Origin: JAGLTA01 sp023142625
GTDB taxonomy: Bacteria > Patescibacteriota > Patescibacteriia > JAACEG01
Assembly (NCBI GenBank): GCA_030641665.1
Contig: DAOWHA010000050.1
Coordinates: 1-64,000 of the forward strand
Length of the DNA: 64,000 nucleotides
Direction: 5' to 3'
The notes below the pieces were generated by a model. It was not told where the DNA came from and made no database searches. It saw nothing but the letters and a program-made list of their open reading frames with translations. Numbering within the stretch: the stretch's first letter is position 1; every line of letters starts with the position of its first letter. Below are positions 24,459-31,192 of the stretch, piece by piece. A program made the position numbers and the translations under genes.

Positions 24459-24799
24459 ATGGTTTCTGATAAAATTTTTTGGAGAATAATTTTTTCTATA
24501 ATTATTTTAGCCAGTGGCTTAATAGGCTGGCAAAGCGGAAGTTTCATAAATTTTTTGCTTTCATTAGCAGGATTATCTGGATCTTTTTTATTTCTAAGTA
24601 TAGTTTTTTTATCATCCGTCCTTTTCGTTACAATACGGAAAGGGGACAAGGAGGCGGAAGTTGGCTGAATTTTTTTATCACTTTTTTTGGGCTAATGTTT
24701 ATTTCTGCGATATTCGCAGGAATATACCAAGTATTTTTGCTGTTTAATATAAACGGTAAAATATATGAGAGCTTATCGGATGGCAAAATTATTCGATAA
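24459..24799 (+). pseudogene. Small membrane protein gene with probable frameshift
   Basis: The frame from ATG 24459 encodes two membrane segments and stops at 24668. The frame one base over (running to 24799) continues with a third good membrane segment and a polar tail (GSWLNFFITFFGLMFIS... SDGKIIR). Adding one G to the GGGG run at 24642-24645 would join them into a single three-helix protein of about 113 residues. It reads against the ATP operon, between atpD and atpG, with its own AT-rich promoter region (TATAAT-like at 24427-24433) and its own terminator. It could be a real frameshift, a sequencing error or two overlapping genes. Confidence 0.45.
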
Positions 24800-24816
24800 A
24801 AATTCTAACATTTTCG

Positions 24817-24848
24817 GGTTGCAACATCATTGCTGTTGCAACCTTTTT
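24817..24848 (+). terminator. Terminator of the plus-strand membrane gene
   Basis: GGTTGCAACA (24817-24826) pairs perfectly with TGTTGCAACC (24834-24843), followed by TTTTT. Confidence 0.8.
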
Positions 24849-24934
24849 CCTTTTTAAAACAACGGAATAAATAATTTATTTTTATCATCATACTTATTTT
24901 ACAGATAAAGCGAAATAATCTTATTCCCCCTCAC

Positions 24935-25075
24935 TGTCTTTGCGAGGAGGCGATAGCCGACGAAGCAATCTCATTACTGAGCGAATAAATCTATAATTAT
25001 AACTTTTTTGCGTAATTAACGAGATTGCTTCGTCGCGCCTCTCTCGCTTCGCTCATTCAGCTCCTCGCAAAGACA
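24935..25075. mobile_element. TGTCTTTGCGAG inverted-repeat element, copy 4 (141 bp)
   Basis: Ends are TGTCTTTGCGAGGAGG and CTCCTCGCAAAGACA, with arms of about 55 bp. The interior on minus reads TTAATTACGCAAAAAAGTTA, sharing the distal interior of copy 1 but lacking the ATGCAAAAG part. It lies between the atpD/atpG pair. Confidence 0.85.
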
Positions 25076-25098
25076 ATGGAATTTATATAATTTCGTGA

Positions 25099-26067
25099 TT
25101 ACGCTTTTAACGCATTCGCGCCGGCGCTGATCTCCGCGATCTCCGCTGTAATGCTTGCCTGCCTTGCCTTGTTATAAAAGAGCGTTAATTCTGAAACTAA
25201 GTCTCCCGCCGCTTCTGTCGCTTGATGCATTGCTGACATTCTGGCGCTATGTTCGGACGCGTTTGATTCCAGTAGCGCCTGAAAAAGCTGGACTTCAATT
25301 AAACGCGGAATCATTTCGTCTAAAACTTCTTTCGGACTCGGCTCAAAAGTATATTCGTACGCGAACTTATCTGCTTGCAGATATTTCTTCTCTTTTTTCC
25401 CGACAAATTCTTTATTAAGTCCTACCCTTGTGTCCTTTCCGACAATTCCAAGATACTCGTCTTCCGCGGAAATGTCAACAGGCAGAAGCTGATTAACTCT
25501 CGGAATCTGCTTTCTAGCATTAACAAAATCGGTGTAAGCAACCATTATCTTATCGTATGTTCCGCTTAAATAATCGTTTAGCGCCATTCTTGCGATTGGC
25601 AAAATTTCTTTTATTTCGCTGATTATATCAAGTTTGGAAAATTCCGCAACAATGTCATAGTTATAATGCTTTTTTATCGCCGCGCCTTTTTTTCCGATTA
25701 TTATAAATTCTGGCTTTTCTTTCCCCTGCTCCATATGCTTTTCAACGCTTTTGCGCGTTTTATTTATAATAGCCGCGTTAAATCCTCCGCATAATCCCCT
25801 ATTAGACGATATTAAAATAATTCCGACTTTTTTGATTTTTTTTCGTTTTGTGAAAAGCGGATGCAAATTTTTATCCCCATTATTATCTGTTGCTTGCGAT
25901 AAATTTAAAACAGTCTTCCAGCTTAAATTAGCGTAAGTCCTTGTCTTAAGCACGGCCTCAATCGCGCGACGCATTTTGGATGCCGCCACCATTTCCATCG
26001 CTTTGGTAATTTTTTTAGTATTGCTGATGGATTTTATTCTGCTTTGTATGTCTTTAGTATTCGCCAT
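25099..26067 (-). CDS. atpG: F-type ATP synthase gamma subunit
   Basis: 322 residues, about 30 longer than the usual bacterial form, the extra length lying around residues 190-240. The N-terminal helix MANTKDIQSRIKSISNTKKITKAMEMVAASKM and the C-terminal helix (MSAMHQATEAAGDLVSELTLFYNKARQASITAEIAEI) form the rotating shaft, and SSNRGLCGGFNAAI (about residues 89-102) is the conserved Rossmann-side motif. It connects the c-ring to the alpha/beta head. Repeat elements lie on both sides. Confidence 0.94.
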   Translation of the reverse strand: MANTKDIQSRIKSISNTKKITKAMEMVAASKMRRAIEAVLKTRTYANLSWKTVLNLSQATDNNGDKNLHPLFTKRKKIKKVGIILISSNRGLCGGFNAAIINKTRKSVEKHMEQGKEKPEFIIIGKKGAAIKKHYNYDIVAEFSKLDIISEIKEILPIARMALNDYLSGTYDKIMVAYTDFVNARKQIPRVNQLLPVDISAEDEYLGIVGKDTRVGLNKEFVGKKEKKYLQADKFAYEYTFEPSPKEVLDEMIPRLIEVQLFQALLESNASEHSARMSAMHQATEAAGDLVSELTLFYNKARQASITAEIAEISAGANALKA

Positions 26068-26099
26068 ATTAATTATAAAAACGCGTTTATTAAAAATAT

Positions 26100-26254
26100 T
26101 GTCTTTGCGAGGAGCCGAGCGAGTGAAACGAGCGAAGTGCGACGAAGCAATCCCATTACTAAGCGAATAAATCTCTTTTGTATAGTTTATGCGAATATTA
26201 ACGAAATTGCTTCGTCGCTCTCTCGCTATGCTCGTTCGGCTCCTAGCAAAGACA
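26100..26254. mobile_element. TGTCTTTGCGAG inverted-repeat element, copy 5 (155 bp)
   Basis: Lies in the 206-bp gap between atpA and atpG. The left arm carries an extra GCGAGTGAAACGAGC stretch. The interior on minus reads CGCATAAACTATACAAAAG directly joined to AGATTTATTCGC, a deletion junction different from those of copies 1, 3 and 10. Confidence 0.85.
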
Positions 26255-26273
26255 ATAAAAGTATATTCTACTT

Positions 26274-27827
26274 TTAACTCTCTATATAATCTAAAGTATT
26301 CTTATAATCCTTAATTAACTTGTTAATTTTCTCCTCTATTCTTTCATTTAATTCTCCTTTTTCCGCAATCTCTTTTAAAATATCTTCGCCGTTTATTTTC
26401 GCGTATTTATTTAATCCAATTTCAAATTCGCTGATTTTTTCAACAGGGATATCATCTAAAAAGCCAGCGGTAATAGCGTAAAAAATTAAAACTTGATTAG
26501 CGACAGGAATCGGTCGATATTGATCTTGCTTAAATATTTCAACCAATCTTTTTCCTCTTTCTAATTTTGCTTTTGTTTCATCGTCTAAATCAGAACCGAA
26601 TTGCGCGAACGCGGCTAACTCCCTGTATTGCGCGGCTTCCAGCCTCATTTTGCCTGCAACTTTTTTCATCGCCTTAATCTGCGCGGCACTTCCTACGCGC
26701 GATACTGACAAGCCAGCATTTACGGCAGGCCTATTTCCTTGATAAAACAGATCTGGTTCAAGATAAATCTGCCCGTCAGTAATTGATATTACATTTGTCG
26801 GAATATAAGCAGATACATCTCCCGCCTGTGTTTCAATAATCGGCAGCGCCGTGATTGATCCTCCGCCGCAATCTTTATTTAATTTACATGCTCTTTCCAG
26901 TAATCTTGAATGCAGATAAAAAACATCTCCGGGATAAGCTTCACGCCCCGGCGGTCGCTTCAATAATAAGGAAATCTCTCGGTAAGCTACAGCATGCTTG
27001 CTTAGATCGTCATAAACAATTAAAGCGTCTTCGCCTTTGTCTAAAAAATATTCCGCTATGGCGCATCCGGCATAAGGCGCGATATAAGAAAACGCCGCCG
27101 GGTCGGACGCGCCAGCCAGCACAATAGTAGTGTAATCCATCGCGCCATGCTCTTCCAGTTTTGCGGCGATGTTAGCGACTTTTGATTCTTTCTGTCCGAT
27201 TGCGACATAAATGCATTTCATATTCTGCCCTTTCTGGTTGATAATAGCGTCAATGGCAATCGCGGTTTTTCCGATCTGGCGATCGCCGATTATCAATTCT
27301 CTCTGCCCCCTTCCGATCGGAATCATCGCGTCAATCGCTTTAATTCCCGTCTGAACCGGCTCAAAAACAGATTCTCTGGAAATAACCCCTGGGGCTATTT
27401 TTTCAACTGGATAATATTTTTCCGCCTCGATTTCACCTTTTCCGTCAATCGGCTGCCCCAAAGCGTTAACAGTTCTGCCGATAATGTTCTCTCCTGTTGG
27501 GACTTCTAAAATTCTTTTTAAGCATTTCACTTCATCGCCTTCTTTAATTTTAGAACAATCTCCTAAAATAATCGCGCCAACACTGTCCTCTTCCAAATTT
27601 AAAGCGACACCATATTGGATTTCGGATTTCGGATTTCGGATTTCGGATTTTTTATTGCTTGAAAATTCAAGCATCTCCGACATCATCACATCGGAAAGCC
27701 CTGAAACGCGAGCGATTCCGTCGCCGACTTCAATGACTTTGCCGACTGTCTGCTCTTTAATCTCTGTTTTAAAATTCGCGATTTGCTTTTTTAATTGTTC
27801 AACAATAAAATCTTTTGTATTGCTCAT
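26274..27827 (-). CDS. atpA: F-type ATP synthase alpha subunit
   Basis: 517 residues. Key parts are the P-loop GDRQIGKTAIAID (about residues 184-196), DDLSKHAVAYREISLLLKRPPGREA (about 285-309, catalytic Arg region further on in PAVNAGLSVSRVGSAAQ), and a C-terminal helical domain. It is the regulatory subunit of the F1 head. Residues about 58-71 (NKKSEIRNPKSEIQ) are coded by a tandem 7-bp array and interrupt the N-terminal beta barrel at a loop where normal AtpA proteins have nothing comparable. The frame is kept, so the gene is probably functional. Confidence 0.96.
   Translation of the reverse strand: MSNTKDFIVEQLKKQIANFKTEIKEQTVGKVIEVGDGIARVSGLSDVMMSEMLEFSSNKKSEIRNPKSEIQYGVALNLEEDSVGAIILGDCSKIKEGDEVKCLKRILEVPTGENIIGRTVNALGQPIDGKGEIEAEKYYPVEKIAPGVISRESVFEPVQTGIKAIDAMIPIGRGQRELIIGDRQIGKTAIAIDAIINQKGQNMKCIYVAIGQKESKVANIAAKLEEHGAMDYTTIVLAGASDPAAFSYIAPYAGCAIAEYFLDKGEDALIVYDDLSKHAVAYREISLLLKRPPGREAYPGDVFYLHSRLLERACKLNKDCGGGSITALPIIETQAGDVSAYIPTNVISITDGQIYLEPDLFYQGNRPAVNAGLSVSRVGSAAQIKAMKKVAGKMRLEAAQYRELAAFAQFGSDLDDETKAKLERGKRLVEIFKQDQYRPIPVANQVLIFYAITAGFLDDIPVEKISEFEIGLNKYAKINGEDILKEIAEKGELNERIEEKINKLIKDYKNTLDYIES
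27617..27649. repeat. Heptamer tandem repeat inside atpA
   Basis: Four copies of GGATTTC in a row (27617-27644) plus a partial fifth, in frame within atpA (about residues 60-70 of the protein). Confidence 0.85.
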
Positions 27828-27895
27828 ACTATTGACTTTTTTATAATTTATGTTAATTTTTTATTAAACTCATATTTTAAAAAGGAGGGATAAAA

Positions 27896-28039
27896 ATGAC
27901 TGATTATTTTTTTATACTTTTATTGATAATTTTAATAATTTGGATTTTTTTTCCATTTCTTTCAAAAAGTTTGAAAAAATTGAAACACAGAAAAAAATTA
28001 GCAAAAATAAAAAAAGCAATAAGAGAAGGAAAAATATAA
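27896..28039 (+). CDS. 47-aa membrane peptide with basic tail
   Basis: ATG at 27896 lies 6 nt after AAAGGAGGG, a very strong Shine-Dalgarno. The 47 codons give MTDYFFI, a hydrophobic helix (about residues 5-22), then a strongly basic tail (KSLKKLKHRKKLAKIKK). It reads opposite to the ATP operon, in the 438-bp gap between atpA and atpH, and ends in its own terminator. The make-up (one helix plus polybasic tail) resembles small membrane-active or toxin-like peptides, but no homologue is recalled. Confidence 0.5.
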   Translation: MTDYFFILLLIILIIWIFFPFLSKSLKKLKHRKKLAKIKKAIREGKI

Positions 28040-28068
28040 AAAAATCAAAACAAAGGGAGGTGATAAAT

Positions 28069-28102
28069 AAGGCTTTGCGTTCACGCAAAGTCTTACTTTT
28101 TT
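28069..28102 (+). terminator. Terminator of the 47-aa peptide gene
   Basis: GGCTTTGCG (28071-28079) pairs with CGCAAAGTC (28084-28092), then TTACTTTTTT. A second Shine-Dalgarno-like GGGAGGTGAT at 28055-28064 lies just before the stem without a real reading frame. Confidence 0.75.
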
Positions 28103-28103
28103 C

Positions 28104-28243
28104 TGTCTTTGCGAGAAGGCGATAGCCGACGAAGCAATCCCATTGCTAAGCGAAAAAAATTATAAACACAGATTTGTTCGTTCAGTAATGGGATTGCTTC
28201 GTCGCTCTCTCTCGCTATGCTCGCTCGGCTCCTCGCAAAGACA
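28104..28243. mobile_element. TGTCTTTGCGAG inverted-repeat element, copy 6 (140 bp)
   Basis: Starts 1-2 bp after the T-run of the preceding terminator and ends 12 bp before the atpH stop. Its arms contain GACGAAGCAATC. The short interior on plus reads AAACACAGATTTGTTCGTTCA, without any of the GIY-YIG start region. Confidence 0.85.
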
Positions 28244-28255
28244 AGGTAATTAAAT

Positions 28256-28657
28256 TTACCTTACCATCTCGCTTCTTAACCCGCTTAAACTATTCCTTAA
28301 ACTCCCATCCAAAATTTTATCTTCATATTTAATGACCACTCCTCCTAAAATATCTTTATTTATTTTCTGATTTAAAATAACTTTTTCCGCTCCGGACAAT
28401 TTAGCAATATAACTATTTAACAATTCAATAATCTCCTTGCCTAACTCCTTGGCGCTCACGACTTCCGCTTCAATAATGCTATGTTCTTTGTCCCATATTT
28501 TACAAAATTGTCCCGCTATTTTTTCTAATTTATTAATATCGCTATTGCTTTGCAAAACTTTAACAAAATTTTCAATCACAACTTTAATCTCGCTGTCTTT
28601 TTTTTCTTGAACAACTTGATATAAACTTTCAGCGTACTGTTTTGATGATATTTTCAT
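28256..28657 (-). CDS. atpH: F-type ATP synthase delta subunit (short form)
   Basis: 133 residues from the ATG at 28655-28657. This start is chosen because MKISSKQYAESLYQVVQEKK is the family start, whereas the longer frame reads through a repeat element. The C-terminal part has the typical LGGVVIKYEDKILDGSLRNSLSGLRSEM (about residues 104-131). The subunit links the stator stalk to the F1 head. At 133 residues it is about 40 shorter than common delta subunits, the loss being in the N-terminal helical bundle. Place in the operon supports the call. Confidence 0.88.
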   Translation of the reverse strand: MKISSKQYAESLYQVVQEKKDSEIKVVIENFVKVLQSNSDINKLEKIAGQFCKIWDKEHSIIEAEVVSAKELGKEIIELLNSYIAKLSGAEKVILNQKINKDILGGVVIKYEDKILDGSLRNSLSGLRSEMVR

Positions 28658-28705
28658 AAAAATAATCCTAAAATGTCTTAATAAAAAAAATTTCTCTCTT
28701 CTGGT

Positions 28706-28846
28706 TGTCTTTGCGAGAAGCGAATGGAGCGATAGCAAAATGAGCGACGAAGCAATCCCATTACTGAACGAACAAATCTGTGATTACAAATCTCTTTGCG
28801 TAAACAACGAGATTGCTTCGTCGGCTATCGCCTCCTCGCAAAGACA
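28706..28846. mobile_element. TGTCTTTGCGAG inverted-repeat element, copy 7 (141 bp)
   Basis: Lies between atpF and atpH, ending 7 bp before the atpF stop. The interior on minus reads GTTTACGCAAAGAGATTTG, i.e. codons just after the GIY-YIG start are kept while the start itself is deleted. Confidence 0.85.
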
Positions 28847-28853
28847 ATGGTGT

Positions 28854-29342
28854 TTATTTTACTATTTTTTTAATCAATTCTTTGTCTTTCTCGCTATCCA
28901 TTTTTTCTTCCAATACTTTTTCAACAGACAGGACAACCAATTCCGCCATCTCTTTTTTCAGTTCTTTTTCCATCGCTTGTTTTTCGCCTTTAATCTGTTC
29001 CTTTGCTTTTTGAATAACAGCCGCTACCTCTTCTTTTGCTTTTTCAACTGTCGCATTTTTGTTGTCTTCGGCTTTTTTTTGCGCCTGCTCTAAAATACCG
29101 CTTGCGCCTTTTTTGGCTTTGATTATTTTCGCCGCGCATTCTTTATCAGAAACTAATAATCTTTCTTCAATTTTCTTTGCGTCTTTTAACCCTTTTTCAA
29201 CTGTTTTTGTCCGCTCATCCATCACTTTGATAATCGGCTTTAGCGCAAACTTATAAAGCACAAAAAAAACAATGGCAAAATTAACCATTTGCGCGATTAA
29301 AAGTTTCCAGTCTATATGAAAAGTTGAAATTATAGAATCCAT
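28854..29342 (-). CDS. atpF: F-type ATP synthase b subunit
   Basis: 162 residues: a short N-terminus, one membrane helix (about residues 12-32, WKLLIAQMVNFAIVFFVLYKF), then a long charged coiled coil to the end. It is the peripheral stator stalk holding the F1 head against rotation. Length is normal. It lies between atpE and atpH as expected, with a repeat element filling its 3' flank. Confidence 0.93.
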   Translation of the reverse strand: MDSIISTFHIDWKLLIAQMVNFAIVFFVLYKFALKPIIKVMDERTKTVEKGLKDAKKIEERLLVSDKECAAKIIKAKKGASGILEQAQKKAEDNKNATVEKAKEEVAAVIQKAKEQIKGEKQAMEKELKKEMAELVVLSVEKVLEEKMDSEKDKELIKKIVK

Positions 29343-29364
29343 TAGAATAATTTTTAATTTTTAT

Positions 29365-29428
29365 TGTAGGGACGGGTTTAAAACCCGTCCGTATCATTGG
29401 ATAATGGGTTTAAAACCCATCCATACGA
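29365..29428. repeat. Paired small palindromes between atpE and atpF
   Basis: GTAGGGACGGGTTTAAAACC continuing to CGTCC (palindrome GGACGGGTTTAAAACCCGTCC spread over 29370-29390) is followed by ATGGGTTTAAAACCCAT (29404-29420). Both share the core GGGTTTAAAACCC. They are inverted-repeat units without a T-run, resembling dispersed REP-like sequences. Confidence 0.6.
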
Positions 29429-29501
29429 TTTGGTTTTATTTTTTTAATAAATTATTTTATCTGCGAGAGATTAAATAATAACCGCCCGCGCATCAAATAA
29501 T

Positions 29502-29723
29502 TTATTTAATACCAAAAGCGATTACTAAAGCATAAATCGCGATCGCTTCAGCAAAAGCTGACGCTAAAAGCATTGGAACTAAAATTTTTCCAGCTGCTTC
29601 TGGGTTTCTTCCGATTGATTCCATCGCTTTTGCGCCGATCTTTCCAATCGCTAAAGCAGGAGCGATTGAACCGATGCCGATTGCTAACGCTTTAGCAATC
29701 ATTGTTAAGTCTAATCCTTCCAT
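29502..29723 (-). CDS. atpE: F-type ATP synthase c subunit
   Basis: 73 residues forming the two-helix hairpin of the rotor ring. The polar loop is ESIGRNPEAAGKI (about residues 36-48) and the ion-binding Glu is in LLASAFAEAIAIYAL (about 52-66). The residue after that Glu is Ala, and no Gln is seen at the matching place in helix 1, so the ring probably moves protons rather than Na+ (inference from known Na+-binding signatures). Confidence 0.94.
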   Translation of the reverse strand: MEGLDLTMIAKALAIGIGSIAPALAIGKIGAKAMESIGRNPEAAGKILVPMLLASAFAEAIAIYALVIAFGIK

Positions 29724-29780
29724 AAATTATTAAATTAAATAAATAATTATTCTTTAAATTACAAAATTCGTAAATCCAAC

Positions 29781-29923
29781 TGTCTTTGCGAGCGGAGTGC
29801 AACGGAGCGAAGCAATCTCATTACTGAGCAAAAAAAACTATAATCATAACTCCTTCTGCTTAGTAATGGGATTGCTTCGTCATTTCGTTTCGCTATCTCT
29901 CCACTTCATTCCTCGCAAAGACA
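29781..29923. mobile_element. TGTCTTTGCGAG inverted-repeat element, copy 8 (143 bp)
   Basis: Lies in the 221-bp gap between atpB and atpE. The left arm is of the GAGCGGAGTGCAACGGAGC subtype (shared with copy 11 and the right arm of copy 9), while the right arm is of the CATTTCGTTTCGCTATC subtype. Arms of different subtypes suggest recombination between copies. Confidence 0.85.
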
Positions 29924-29944
29924 AATAGTTGACTAATAATCTAT

Positions 29945-30793
29945 CTAATGCTCTTCTGACATGCTAATAGACGCAAAAACCAAAGTCAGCATCGCAAAAA
30001 TCAACGCTTGAATTAATCCGACGATTATCTCTAAAAATATAAACGGGATCGGCAGTAAAAACGAACAAATTGCCGCCATTGAAATCAATAAAACTTCTCC
30101 TGCGAATATATTGCCAAACAGCCTGAAAGAAAGCGACGCTACTTTTGCGATCTCCCCTATTATTTCAACTATGCCGACAAAAAATTTAATCGGATTAATT
30201 AAAAGAATGCTCGGGTCTTTTATAATTTTTTTCGGAACCGCCAATAAAGCGTTAATATTTATAAATTTATTGATATGGCTCCAAAGCCCTATCGTCACTA
30301 TGCCTAACAGATGAGTTCCAATAATAGCAATTAGCGATAAAGCTAAAGTTGTGTTAAGATCGGCTGTTCCGCCTCGCAAAAAAGGGATAAACATATTATG
30401 TCCATTATGCTCTTCAATAAAACCGATTGATCCTACTCCGGGCAGCAATCCAAACCAATTATTTAACAGGATAAATATAAAAAAAGCGAATACAAGAGGA
30501 AATATTTTCAGCGATTTTTTTCTTGAGTTGGTCACGCTGTCGCACAGTTCAATCGCTTTTTCAATTACAACTTCGGCAACATTCTGCGCGCCGCGCGGGA
30601 CTTTTTTTATCCTTTTTTTAATAAATATGGAAATCGCTATTATTAAAAAAACAACCACCCAACTTACAAACAAAGAATTCGTAATTGTAAAATGCTTAAA
30701 ATGAAAAATCGGCTCGGCAAACAGGGTTGTTTCATGAAGAATTTCTTGATGTTCGCTGTTATTTTGTTCCACGCTGCTTGCTGTCTGGCTCAT
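29945..30793 (-). CDS. atpB: F-type ATP synthase a subunit
   Basis: 282 residues with five to six membrane helices. The essential Arg is in KVASLSFRLFGNIFAGEVLL (about residues 215-234), and PNNWFGLLPG-type and GLIQALIFAMLTLVF helices (about 258-272) are visible. It forms the ion half-channels next to the c-ring. The start overlaps the 3' end of the atpI-like gene by 35 bp, so the true start could be a few codons further in, but coupling is clear. Confidence 0.93.
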   Translation of the reverse strand: MSQTASSVEQNNSEHQEILHETTLFAEPIFHFKHFTITNSLFVSWVVVFLIIAISIFIKKRIKKVPRGAQNVAEVVIEKAIELCDSVTNSRKKSLKIFPLVFAFFIFILLNNWFGLLPGVGSIGFIEEHNGHNMFIPFLRGGTADLNTTLALSLIAIIGTHLLGIVTIGLWSHINKFININALLAVPKKIIKDPSILLINPIKFFVGIVEIIGEIAKVASLSFRLFGNIFAGEVLLISMAAICSFLLPIPFIFLEIIVGLIQALIFAMLTLVFASISMSEEH

Positions 30794-31040
30794 CTTCCTT
30801 GTTTTTACTTAAATTATCTAAATCTTTCATCGCCTTAATAGCGTTATAAACAATTCCGACATTGGAAATTATAAACGCAATAAAAACGGACAATAAAAAC
30901 AGTTTTGGCTCTGTGCCATACTTATCATCCAGCCACTTTCCAAAGAAAATAGCCGCTATAATCGGAACGGCAATCCATCCTGACAGTTTCAAAAAAAGTT
31001 CAATTCCCGGCTGCCACCAATTGTTTTCTTTTCTGCTCAT
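30759..31040 (-). CDS. atpI: AtpI/AtpZ-type ATP synthase assembly protein
   Basis: 93 residues with two membrane helices (about residues 18-36 and 48-68), the motif FFGKWLDDKYGTEPKLFLL between them and a charged C-terminus. This is the typical first gene of ATP synthase operons (AtpI/AtpZ group), thought to help c-ring assembly or act with Mg2+/Ca2+. It follows the operon promoter at 31092-31120 and overlaps atpB. Confidence 0.8.
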   Translation of the reverse strand: MSRKENNWWQPGIELFLKLSGWIAVPIIAAIFFGKWLDDKYGTEPKLFLLSVFIAFIISNVGIVYNAIKAMKDLDNLSKNKEDEPDSKQRGTK

Positions 31041-31091
31041 AGGAATTTCAAAAAAAATAAAAAACCGCAGATCGCCTACGCTATATAAATT

Positions 31092-31120
31092 ATTATGAAT
31101 AAATTTTTTGTTTTTGTCAA
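31092..31120 (-). promoter_or_regulatory. Promoter of the ATP synthase operon
   Basis: On minus, TTGACA (31115-31120), a 17-nt spacer and CATAAT (31092-31097). Transcription would begin near 31085, about 45 nt before the atpI ATG. The leader contains a GC-rich segment followed by TTTTTTATTTTTTTT near 31055, but I see no stable stem before it. Confidence 0.7.
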
Positions 31121-31133
31121 GATAAAAATGAAC

Positions 31134-31149
31134 TGCGGAGAGGGAGGGA
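31134..31149. repeat. 16-bp copy of the tRNA-Ser 3' end (possible att site)
   Basis: TGCGGAGAGGGAGGGA is identical to 33688-33703, the 3' end of tRNA-Ser(GCU) with its flank. With the tRNA copies at 33583 and 33690, it brackets the VRR-NUC gene and the repeat-protein gene. Confidence 0.5.
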
Positions 31150-31192
31150 CGATGTTGAAATATGGCTAAATAGTATTTTAGATAATAGTTGT

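Noticed and set aside
28658..28738. Upstream extension of atpH
   Set aside because: It is translated from the repeat element and gives no similarity to delta subunits.
29365..29428. Terminator between atpE and atpF
   Set aside because: The palindromes lack a T-run and lie inside the operon. They look like dispersed repeats.
29502..29723. Na+-translocating ATP synthase
   Set aside because: The c subunit has Ala after the ion-binding Glu and no visible Gln in helix 1, so the Na+ signature is not met.
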